Below are positions 42,515 to 51,099 of a stretch of DNA of 64,000 nucleotides, piece by piece. The notes below the pieces were generated by a model. The model did not search any database. It saw only the letters and a list, made by a program, of their open reading frames with translations, and was not told the DNA's origin. The DNA is taken from contig AAVT01000003.1 in assembly GCA_000169075.1 (NCBI GenBank), forward strand, positions 186,001 to 250,000. Reading direction: 5' to 3'. The stretch comes from a marine gamma proteobacterium HTCC2143 (GTDB lineage Bacteria; Pseudomonadota; Gammaproteobacteria; Pseudomonadales; Dasaniaceae). The translations under genes and the position numbers were made by a program. The first letter of the stretch is position 1; each line of letters begins with the position of its first letter.

Positions 42515-42820
42515 CTACGATGTTGCCTGCAACAGTCTCTTATCGCCAGCTGTCGTTAATTGCACTGTAGCAGTGGACAGAGGTATTTGTCTGGCGTTAC
42601 TATCGATCAATAATAATACAAGCTGAGATTATCGGCCGTGATATTCATCGGTAAAAATTAACGACATCGTCAACTGGTTAACGGTGATTGCCATGTCGGC
42701 CTATATAAAACCTGCAGTCAATACGCACCTTACATTTCTCATGCTGCTTTCTCACGGCCGGTTTGTCACTTTACAATCAGCAAGCTCACTCATCTAGTAG
42801 CGATAAAGGAGATGATAGGT
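42515..42820 (+). promoter_or_regulatory. leader and possible promoter of the cold-shock gene
   Basis: Non-coding stretch between valS and csp. A possible promoter is TTAACG at 42678-42683 with TATATA at 42702-42707 (18-base spacer), which would give a 5' leader of about 105 bases; long leaders are usual for cold-shock genes. AGGAG at 42807-42811 is the ribosome site. Confidence 0.4.
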
Positions 42821-43030
42821 ATGACAGATCGTACAACTGGGACCATCAAATGGTTTAACAACGCCAAGGGATTTGGTTTTATTGCTCAAACCGAAGGGGC
42901 GGATATTTTTGTCCATTTTCGCTCTATCCGAGGGGAAGGTTACAAAACCTTAGACGAAGGACAAGAGGTAGAATTCACCGTCGTCGAGGGCGCGAAAGGC
43001 CTGCAAGCCGAAGACGTCTGTAAACTGTAA
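42821..43030 (+). CDS. cold-shock protein, CspA family
   Basis: 69-residue single OB-fold cold-shock domain: [16 protein letters not shown] (RNP1 KGFGF), [10 protein letters not shown] (RNP2 FVHF) and [12 protein letters not shown]/ssDNA chaperone by family. The ATG at 42821 is chosen because AGGAG lies nine bases upstream; the nearer in-frame ATG at 42812 abuts it directly. The FVHFRSI variant (rather than FVHFSAI) is shared with the membrane-fused CSD gene at 43848, so the two are probably paralogues. Confidence 0.95.
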   Translation: MTDRTTGTIKWFNNAKGFGFIAQTEGADIFVHFRSIRGEGYKTLDEGQEVEFTVVEGAKGLQAEDVCKL

Positions 43031-43250
43031 ACCGTAAGCAGGCTATACAGTACGACTTAAAGAGCTAACAAAATACCGGTAACAGCTGCGGCGCTGGAGG
43101 CTAATAAGACCTTCGGAGTAGTGATCAGGAACGGGCATTCTCCTGCGTCTGACTCACTATGAAATTTACATCCGCAACATGACACCATTCTTGCGTGTCC
43201 GGAGGTCCTCTGTCCGTGGCAGGAGATTCCCCAGGCGTCTCGTTCGACGA

Positions 43251-43604
43251 CTATTTTGCCCGTCCATTACACATTTTCGCCTCCCGCATTACCGAACTGG
43301 GTATTATTTCTGGCGCGATCACCGGTAACTTGTTGAGCGGGGTCCTCGGCAGCAAAATTTTTAACACCGTATGCGCACTGGTTATGGCCACTCGCGAGTC
43401 TTCATGATTAGCGACCGCTTTTTCAACCGTAGCTTTTACCCAGTCACTCGCCAACTCACCGCAGGCGTATCCGCCCATACCATCACCAACAAGACCAAAA
43501 CCCATGGATGAATCTGCGTAAAAGCAATCCTCATTGCGCTCACGCCAGACAGAATGTGTCGCTCCGAGAATGGTTATTACAAGAATAGTGCGGTTATGAA
43601 TCAC
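43251..43604 (-). pseudogene. remnant of a PP2C-type protein phosphatase gene
   Basis: The first ~75 residues carry the start of a Stp1-like PP2C domain: RERNEDCF (motif with metal-site region) and LVGDGMGGYACGELAS with the metal-binding Asp. Full proteins are about 240-260 residues; here only 117 codons remain and the last ~40 do not resemble the family. The motifs MGTT, GDSR and the C-terminal DN are not found downstream on the same strand in any frame by eye. GTG start without a ribosome site. An N-terminal fragment of a decayed gene is the best reading. Confidence 0.6.
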
Positions 43605-43847
43605 ATCGAAACCGATAACACACCCCTAATGTCGACCGATTGTAGCAATAACGATGTGTACTATTTGCTTGTTAGAGCACGGTATTTGCAGACAGTCTAT
43701 TAAGATGGGCTTAGCAACTGTGTATCATTAGCGCCACTTCTGACAGCGATTAGTGATAGAATACCTACCGGCCAATATAGGCTGAATCGGCCTTCGTACG
43801 AGGGTCACACTACGATACATTCAAATTATCATTAGAAGTAGAGACCA

Positions 43848-44282
43848 ATGAGCACATTATATCGAATCATCCTCAGCGCAACTCTTGCTGCAATTGCAGC
43901 GGCATCCATAGAATTTATAAGCAACCCAGATTCTAACGCCATCATTAATCCCGTTAGCTTTGTTATAATCTTTATTGCTACCGCACTAGGCGCATTCATT
44001 AGCCCAAGCATCAAACCATCTGTTTCGACGCCTTCCAGTAAATCTTCCGGTAAGTCCTCCGGCAGAAAGGGTCGTGAAATTGGCACAGTGAAATGGTTTA
44101 ACGTCAGTAAGGGTTACGGTTTTGTGACACGAGCCTCAGGGGAAGAAATTTTTGTCCACTTTCGTTCGATTAGCGGAAATGGGCGCAAGGTACTTAGGGA
44201 AGGGCAAAAAATCGAGTTCTCTGTCGTTGACGGAGACAAAGGCCCTCAAGCTGAGGACGTTGACATAGTTGTCGACAAATAG
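43848..44282 (+). CDS. membrane-anchored cold-shock-domain protein
   Basis: 144 residues in three parts: two hydrophobic segments (about 5-24 and 35-52) forming a membrane hairpin, a Ser/Lys/Gly-rich linker (~55-76), and a complete cold-shock domain ([43 protein letters not shown]). RNP1 and RNP2 aromatic residues are intact, so nucleic-acid binding is likely, tethered on the cytoplasmic side if both termini are inside. Similar fusions occur in other marine gammaproteobacteria; function unknown to me. Confidence 0.9.
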   Translation: MSTLYRIILSATLAAIAAASIEFISNPDSNAIINPVSFVIIFIATALGAFISPSIKPSVSTPSSKSSGKSSGRKGREIGTVKWFNVSKGYGFVTRASGEEIFVHFRSISGNGRKVLREGQKIEFSVVDGDKGPQAEDVDIVVDK

Positions 44283-44291
44283 TGAAGCGCT

Positions 44292-44312
44292 GGGCCCTTA
44301 ACTCAAGGGCCC
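44292..44312. terminator. hairpin between convergent CSD gene and apeB
   Basis: Perfect 8-bp GC-rich stem (GGGCCCTT with AAGGGCCC) and 5-nt loop, 10 bases after the stop of the CSD gene. No T-tract on either strand; may act as a bidirectional factor-dependent terminator. Confidence 0.5.
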
Positions 44313-44334
44313 GAATCAAAAGTGTCACCGATTT

Positions 44335-45639
44335 CTAATGCCTATCAACCGCAACATCTTCAGTACGATAAAACATTTCTAACACCTTGTATAAACTGTA
44401 AGCGTCACTGCTGCCGGCCAGCTCTCTGATAGAGTGCATCGCAAATGTAGGCACGCCTATATCAAGCGTTTGAACGCCGATTTCACTGGCTGTAATTGGC
44501 CCGATGGTACTTCCACACCCCATATCAGTTCTCACTACGAAAGCCTGAACCGGCTCATCAGCAGATTCGCACCAATGACGAAATAATGACGACGTTTCAC
44601 TGTTTGTGGCATAACGCTGGTTGGCGTTTATTTTTATTACCGGCCCACCGTTGAGTAAAGGACCGTGATTGGCATCGTGGCGATCGGAAAAGTTAGGATG
44701 AACACCATGCGCATTATCGACCGATATCATCATCGAGCGATCGATCGTACGAGTAAACTCTTTTTCATTGGCCAACAAACGACTTATTACCGACCTCAAC
44801 ATGGGCCCCTGAGCACCCGCAGCAGACTGACTACCGATCTCTTCATGATCGTTGCACACCAACACGCGATACTCGGTGCTATCAGCCAAAATAGCCTGCA
44901 GGCCAATGTAACAAGATAGCAAGTTGTCTAGCCGGGCACTGGCGATGAACTCATTGTGCAGACCTATGATGGCAGCTGGCTGCGCATCATAGAAACTCAA
45001 CTCGTAATCGAGGACTTTGCATGCCTCACATGAGGGATGCTCCTGCCGTATCTGGGCCAATAGTAGTTCACGAAAGCTTGTCTGCTTATCATTTGTTTGC
45101 ATGACTACAGGTGGTATATCTGTTTGCGCATTAATGCTTCTAGCGCTATTTGCCTCTCTGTCTAAATGAATAGCCAGACTCGGGATGGTAGCTATAGCCC
45201 GCTTGAAATCAATCAGGACGCTGCCAATGTTGCCCGATGTGTCTCGAAAGCTAACGCGTCCCGCAAGAGACAAATCCCGATCAAACCAGGGATTAAGTAA
45301 AGCCCCGCCATACACCTCTACACCCAACTGAAAATAACCTTTTTTGAACAGTTCGGGCTGTGGCTTTACTTTTAAGCAGGGGCTGTCGGTATGAGCACCA
45401 ACCATTCTTAACCCCTGGTCTAGGATACTTTTTTCGCCCAGCGTGAAAGCGACAATTGAAGAGCTATTTCTTATTACACAATATCGTCCACCTGCGTGAA
45501 GCGTCCAATCGTCAGCTTCACGTAAAACGACAAAGCCTGCCTGTGACAGTCTTATCTCCATCTGCTGTACTGCGTGAAACGGCGTGGGCGACGCAGCCAG
45601 AAACTCAAGCAAATCACAATTAAATGTTTCGATATCCAT
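44335..45639 (-). CDS. apeB: M18 family aminopeptidase
   Basis: Zinc aminopeptidase of the aspartyl aminopeptidase family. Metal-site motifs: [32 protein letters not shown], and the C-terminal [14 protein letters not shown]. About 434 residues from the ATG at 45639 (TTG at 45660 also in frame, less likely). Convergent with the CSD gene. In the same strand block as tsaB-yoaA. Confidence 0.95.
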   Translation of the reverse strand: MDIETFNCDLLEFLAASPTPFHAVQQMEIRLSQAGFVVLREADDWTLHAGGRYCVIRNSSSIVAFTLGEKSILDQGLRMVGAHTDSPCLKVKPQPELFKKGYFQLGVEVYGGALLNPWFDRDLSLAGRVSFRDTSGNIGSVLIDFKRAIATIPSLAIHLDREANSARSINAQTDIPPVVMQTNDKQTSFRELLLAQIRQEHPSCEACKVLDYELSFYDAQPAAIIGLHNEFIASARLDNLLSCYIGLQAILADSTEYRVLVCNDHEEIGSQSAAGAQGPMLRSVISRLLANEKEFTRTIDRSMMISVDNAHGVHPNFSDRHDANHGPLLNGGPVIKINANQRYATNSETSSLFRHWCESADEPVQAFVVRTDMGCGSTIGPITASEIGVQTLDIGVPTFAMHSIRELAGSSDAYSLYKVLEMFYRTEDVAVDRH

Positions 45640-45690
45640 GAATGTCTCTTTTGGTATCAATGAATCATCAAGGGGAGCGTGCGAGAAAAA

Positions 45691-46035
45691 CTAAGCGTAG
45701 GTGTCGACACCCACTAGTTCAATCCCCAGTTGCTGCTCTGGCGATGGCGAATTCTCCGCAAACGTTTGCAGCGCCTTTTGAGTATTCAGCGGTAAGTCGC
45801 TCTGCTCAACTTGCTGTCGAAATTGCATCGAATCAGTAGCCCGGGTTGATTCGACTCGCTGTTGAAGAAAATCTTCCGCGAGAACACGATTTTCGTCCAA
45901 TGATCGGCTTTGTCGGTCTTCGCTACTTTCCCTATCGACCTCAATGGCGACATCACTTTGCCCGCGTTCGACATTGTCTGAACGCCGATTCTGTGGGGCC
46001 GAGGGTGTAATGAGGGGAAAGCCAGAAATCTGCAA
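45691..46035 (-). CDS. conserved small protein of unknown function
   Basis: 114 residues, TTG start, no strong ribosome site. Hydrophilic, rich in Arg, Glu, Gln and Ser; the C-terminal third (KALQTFAENSPSPEQQLGIELVGVDTYA region) has the look of small proteins found near tsaB in related genomes, which end in a short helix followed by a GVD(x)(F/Y/A) tail. No membrane segment. Function unknown. Confidence 0.65.
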   Translation of the reverse strand: MQISGFPLITPSAPQNRRSDNVERGQSDVAIEVDRESSEDRQSRSLDENRVLAEDFLQQRVESTRATDSMQFRQQVEQSDLPLNTQKALQTFAENSPSPEQQLGIELVGVDTYA

Positions 46036-46234
46036 GATAACTACTCAATGTTTTTAAATGACGCTATCGATAGCTTTTGGAAGACCTAGTAACGCTAGTA
46101 AGTCGCTGGCAAATAAAACCGACTATCACCTGGCAATCTGCGTCAGTCCAACGTTCCACATTATAGGCAGACTAGAACAAATAGTGAATAGCCATTTAAC
46201 AATAGACTAAGCCTCACACCATAGCCGACTCATT

Positions 46235-46945
46235 CTAACCCCGCTGCGTCTGTTTTTTCCACGCGACTTCATCGCGTAAATACACAGGCCTTGCCTCTGC
46301 AGCCGACTGTGCTGCACCGTTATTAAAATCCACGTACCCCAGTTTTGCAACAGCGCTAGCCGTTGGTAAAAGATCTCCGCGCCATAAATCAACGCGCTGA
46401 TTAACAGGCATTCTGGAAGCGTAATTAAAGCCACTGCCTATCGCCATCAAGTCACCCTCGGCTTCAGCAGTCGTTTGCAATTCTACCTGCTCAGGTGCCG
46501 TCAGCCGCTCTGAGCCCAGCAGTTTCGCCATCCCATGTTGCAACTGAAATACCCCCCAGTAGACTTCATCCATACGCGCATCGAGTGTACTAAGGATCAG
46601 CCCATCAATTCCCTTACCGTCGTCTAGAGCGGCTTGGGCTTGTGCTGCAAGCGTCGACACCCCGACTACCGGCAGCTCTGCGCCATAAGCAAGTCCCTGA
46701 ACGGCTCCTAGGCAGATCCTTAGTCCGGTAAAGGAACCGGGACCACGGCCATAGGCGATCGCGTCCAGCTCATTCAAACTCACATGACTATCACTTAACA
46801 ATTGCTCGACCAATGGCAGGATGCGCTGCGTATGCTGTCTAGGTGCCAACTCAAATATTTCATCGATGGATATATTTCCACTGCTGTCATCCAGCAATGC
46901 CACTGAACAGGCCTCAGTGGAACAATCCAGGGCTAATAATTTCAT
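46235..46945 (-). CDS. tsaB: tRNA threonylcarbamoyladenosine biosynthesis protein TsaB
   Basis: Non-catalytic ASKHA-fold partner of TsaD in t6A37 synthesis. ALDCSTEACSVALLD at the N-terminus, PRQHTQRILPLVEQLL, and YGRGPGSFTGLRICLG. Length 236. Its ATG overlaps the yoaA stop (ATGA), giving a coupled yoaA-tsaB pair. Confidence 0.94.
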   Translation of the reverse strand: MKLLALDCSTEACSVALLDDSSGNISIDEIFELAPRQHTQRILPLVEQLLSDSHVSLNELDAIAYGRGPGSFTGLRICLGAVQGLAYGAELPVVGVSTLAAQAQAALDDGKGIDGLILSTLDARMDEVYWGVFQLQHGMAKLLGSERLTAPEQVELQTTAEAEGDLMAIGSGFNYASRMPVNQRVDLWRGDLLPTASAVAKLGYVDFNNGAAQSAAEARPVYLRDEVAWKKQTQRG

Positions 46946-48873
46946 TCACTCTTACTCTCGGAAAAAAAACTCTCAATCTCTGACACGGTTACAGCCCGCC
47001 TCATGGAGGGTAAACTAGCCATAAAATCCTGCCCGTAGGCCTGACTCTGCAATCGTGGGTCGGCGATCATTATAACGCCTCGGTCACTGACTCGCCTCAA
47101 TAACCTGCCACAACCCTGCCGCAAACGCACAATAGCATCCGGTAACAGATATTCGGAAAAACTGTCTACACCATGCCCTGACAACTCCTGTGACCGAAGC
47201 TGTATAAGTGGATCGTCCCTGTGGGCAAAAGGTAATTTATCAATGGCCACAGCTGACAAAGGGAAGCCTGACAAGTCAACACCCTCCCAAAAGCTGCCCG
47301 TTGCCAATAAAATCCCCTGCGGCTGGTTTTTCAATTGAGCGACCAGTTTATAATTATCGACTCTGCGCGGGTCTCGCGGAGAACGCTGAATCAACACAGC
47401 CTTACCTTTGCGGCGTAACCGAGACGCAGTGGCATTTAGACCTCGATAGCTACTAAACAGGCACAAAACACGACCCTTTGCCGCTGCCAGCAAAGGCAAC
47501 AACTGCTCAACATAGTAATCATAAAATTCGTCCTTCCTAGGATCGACAGGAATTTTCGGCGTATACAGCATTGCCTGTCGCTGGAAATCGATATCACTAC
47601 TGGCCTGATAGAAGTTAACCGCATCCAATCCCAGCACACGTTTGAATCGGTCGGGACTACTATTGACCGTCAAGGTGGCCGAAGTGAAGATCCAACTACA
47701 CGGGCTCTGTTGAAATAGTTCCTTGATTAGTAGTGATATTGTTAGAGGTATCGTTTGTATAACAAACCCATTTTCCCGACCCTGAACCCAACACAAACCC
47801 TTATAAGAGACTATCTCATTCAGCCTATCGACGATCAATCCTGTCCGTATTTCCAGCTGAACAAAGCTGTGATCTCGTTGCTTAACTATATTTAGGTCAC
47901 GTCGCAATTGCCTTAGCGCTATTGATAACTGATTAATGACATCGACATGTTGCTGCCGGTGATAAGGTTTCGCTGAGGGTATGTGAGCGTCCAATTTGGA
48001 TAACCCACTTTGCAATTTTTCCAGCCGACTCAGTATCAAGCGCTGTTCTGGCGCCCCGACCTGAATTGCGCGTGAAACGTCTCGGCACAATGACTTTAAT
48101 GTTCCACTGCTCAGCCTCAGCCCTACAATTGTTTGGGCAAAATCACTAATACGATGCGCCTCATCCACCACCACCACACCGGCAGAGGGTAATAATGACC
48201 CCAATTGCTCTTTACGCATAACTTGATCTGAAAAAAGCAGGCTGTGATTGACGATGACGATATCAGCGCCCTCCGCTTGCTGCCTTGCTGCCATCAGTGG
48301 GCAACGTGAAAAATCGGGACATTGAGTACTAAGACAGTCGTCCCGGCTACTAGTAACATGAGGTAGTAAACCAGGCGCTAATTCAGGAGCCAACAGCGAC
48401 AGCTCTCCGATACCAGTGTTCCGAAACCGTTGTGACAGACGAGTCAGCTGTTGATAGCTCTGTCTATCATAGCCACCGCTGCTCTCTTGTTCAGACCGCA
48501 GTCTCAGTGTGTTTTTATCCAGATAGTAAGGGCATAAGTAGTTGCTTCGACCCTGTAAGAGAGCAACCTTTCTGTGGCTCCCTAGGAGCCCCTGGATCAA
48601 TGGCAAATCATGTTTGAATAGCTGACTTTGTAAATATCGACTAGCCGTCGATATTATGGCTCGCTGAGCTGTCATCACAATCGGTACAAGGTACGCTAAT
48701 GTCTTTCCAGATCCTGAGGGCGCTTCTACGAGCAACGATACTTGGTCATCTATTGATTGCTGAACGCGAATGGCCATCTGCTGTTGGCCTTCACGAGCTA
48801 CAAATTCAGGCCACTGTCGATCAATAGGGCCGCCAGCAGCTAACAGTTCGTCACTGGACTTCACATCAGTCAT
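46942..48873 (-). CDS. yoaA: ATP-dependent DNA helicase YoaA (DinG/XPD-like)
   Basis: Superfamily 2 helicase with an Fe-S cluster. Walker A APSGSGKT at residues 51-58, DEAH at 237-240, and four cysteines in the right places for the cluster: Cys 114, 180, 185 and 191 (CLSTQCPDFSRC). C-terminal motifs GSFWEGVDLSG and RLRQGCGRLLRR. Length 643, close to E. coli YoaA. E. coli YoaA works with the HolC subunit in repair; holC is elsewhere in this window. Another client of the suf system. Confidence 0.93.
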   Translation of the reverse strand: MTDVKSSDELLAAGGPIDRQWPEFVAREGQQQMAIRVQQSIDDQVSLLVEAPSGSGKTLAYLVPIVMTAQRAIISTASRYLQSQLFKHDLPLIQGLLGSHRKVALLQGRSNYLCPYYLDKNTLRLRSEQESSGGYDRQSYQQLTRLSQRFRNTGIGELSLLAPELAPGLLPHVTSSRDDCLSTQCPDFSRCPLMAARQQAEGADIVIVNHSLLFSDQVMRKEQLGSLLPSAGVVVVDEAHRISDFAQTIVGLRLSSGTLKSLCRDVSRAIQVGAPEQRLILSRLEKLQSGLSKLDAHIPSAKPYHRQQHVDVINQLSIALRQLRRDLNIVKQRDHSFVQLEIRTGLIVDRLNEIVSYKGLCWVQGRENGFVIQTIPLTISLLIKELFQQSPCSWIFTSATLTVNSSPDRFKRVLGLDAVNFYQASSDIDFQRQAMLYTPKIPVDPRKDEFYDYYVEQLLPLLAAAKGRVLCLFSSYRGLNATASRLRRKGKAVLIQRSPRDPRRVDNYKLVAQLKNQPQGILLATGSFWEGVDLSGFPLSAVAIDKLPFAHRDDPLIQLRSQELSGHGVDSFSEYLLPDAIVRLRQGCGRLLRRVSDRGVIMIADPRLQSQAYGQDFMASLPSMRRAVTVSEIESFFSESKSE

Positions 48874-49388
48874 TATTAATCAACTTCTATTGGCTGCGTC
48901 ATATGTGTCTATGCGTATAATGACTGTCGAGGCTTTATTGTAACAACTGCAAGCGCAATCAGCATCCATAAGAGTCAGTATCAAAAATAACAGCCAAGAT
49001 TCCGGAGGGTATCGCTAAAAGCAACCACGTTGCCGCTATTATTTTAGCTGCCAGACAGAGCCGGAGATTTAATTTCATCGATAAAGGACTCGTGGTGTGA
49101 AAAGGTCCGACGCTAATCCTGCATGCTGTATCGAGTATTACAATGCAGGTTGATGCCATTACTCTCGACTGTAAACAAAGCATTGCTCAAGTAGTCGTGG
49201 GGGCGACACTAAAATGCTAGACCTTGTTTACCGAGAAGGTGGTTAGCCGGAAGAACAGCTAGCAACTAGACTAGAGCATTAGCGCTGCTTTATTGTAACA
49301 GGCGTTGGTTTAGATCGTTTCGGGCGAAACGAATCAGTGTCTACAACCCTCCCGCAGAGGGTTGTAGAAGTAGCTACTCGTTCGCACA
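48874..49388. other. non-coding stretch between yoaA and adk
   Basis: About 515 bases. Contains a strong hairpin at 49341-49367 (separate entry) and a possible 39-residue hydrophobic peptide frame (49078-48959, minus strand) without a ribosome site. Promoter for yoaA presumably lies here but no clear boxes were found. Confidence 0.45.
49341..49367 (-). terminator. strong hairpin after adk
   Basis: Perfect 11-bp stem (CTACAACCCTC with GAGGGTTGTAG) and 5-nt loop, about 20 bases after the adk stop. No T-tract follows on the minus strand, so it may be a factor-dependent terminator or a 3'-end stabiliser. Confidence 0.55.
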
Positions 49389-50078
<690 letters not shown>

Positions 50079-50287
50079 TTATTGCTGAGAATCCATAAAT
50101 CTCCCGATACCATCAGAAAGGCGAAACACGATACACAGGTCGCCCGCTAAGCTCAAGTGTCTGCTGGAGCATATTTCACGCCCGCTCGGCCCACCCGTCA
50201 CATTAAATCGCAGCGACCAAAAAACCCATTATTTATCAGTAGGTTAAGATGAAGATCCCTGAATCATAGAAATCGTACGCACCCCAG

Positions 50288-51097
50288 TCAAAGGCCTCGC
50301 TCTTTCGCCTCATCCCATAATACATCCATTTCCTCGACAGAGGCAGCCTCAGTCGAACTCCCTCGCGCCTGAAGAGCTTTTTCGATATAGCTAAAACGAG
50401 CTTCGAATTTTTTATTGGTAGTCCGCAAAGCGCTTTCAGGCTCCACCTCTAAATGCCTCGCTAGATTAACGACCGTGAACAAAATATCACCTATTTCGCC
50501 TTCGATCTCGCTCTTATTGGTGGTGAGCCTCGCCTCAGCTAACTCACTTATTTCTTCCTGTAACTTGATTAAAACGCCGTCTGCATCTGTCCAATCGAAA
50601 CCTGTTTTCGACGCTCGCTTCTGCATTTTTGCCGCCCGGGTAACTGCGGGTAAAGCCAAGGGAACATCGTCCAACACGCCCTTTAACCGCTTTCCCTGAC
50701 GCTCCGCTATTTTGATGTTCTCCCAATTCTTTTTTATCGCATCCGCCGAACCGTTTTGAAACCCCATCCGCGCTTGCAAGGCGCCGTCGGGGAAAACGTG
50801 AGGATGACGACGAATCAACTTTTCAACCAGCCTAGAGACGATGGTAGGAAAATCAAAATGTCCCTGCTCTGCACCTAATTGAGCATAGAAAATTACCTGA
50901 AAAAGAACATCGCCGAGCTCTTCACACATATGCTCTGTATCACCAGATGCTATAGCATCTGCCAATTCGTAGCTCTCTTCTATTGTGTGAGAAATTATCG
51001 ACGAAAAATTCTGGGCTAAGTCCCATGGACATCCGTCTTGCGGATCTCGCAGCCGGCTCATTAGGTACAACAAATCATCCAGCGAGTAGTTTGCCAA
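50288..51097 (-). CDS. mazG: nucleoside triphosphate pyrophosphohydrolase MazG
   Basis: Hydrolyses (d)NTPs to monophosphates; in E. coli it influences ppGpp levels. Two MazG domains: CPWDLAQNFSSI and EESYELADAI with EELGDVLFQ, then a second copy GFDWTDADGVLIKLQEEISELAEA and GEIGDILFTVVNLA. Length 269. The start is TTG, supported by GAGGGA six bases upstream that overlaps the relA stop; relA and mazG are therefore closely coupled. Confidence 0.95.
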   Translation of the reverse strand: MANYSLDDLLYLMSRLRDPQDGCPWDLAQNFSSIISHTIEESYELADAIASGDTEHMCEELGDVLFQVIFYAQLGAEQGHFDFPTIVSRLVEKLIRRHPHVFPDGALQARMGFQNGSADAIKKNWENIKIAERQGKRLKGVLDDVPLALPAVTRAAKMQKRASKTGFDWTDADGVLIKLQEEISELAEARLTTNKSEIEGEIGDILFTVVNLARHLEVEPESALRTTNKKFEARFSYIEKALQARGSSTEAASVEEMDVLWDEAKERGL

Positions 51098-51099
51098 AG

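Noticed and set aside
43195..43407. 70-codon plus-strand frame opposite the PP2C remnant
   Set aside because: It is the antisense shadow of the PP2C fragment, whose motifs are clear on the minus strand.
48959..49183. 74-codon frame with a hydrophobic stretch upstream of yoaA
   Set aside because: No ribosome site at either possible start and no similarity I can name; left as a possible 39-residue membrane peptide only in the stretch description.
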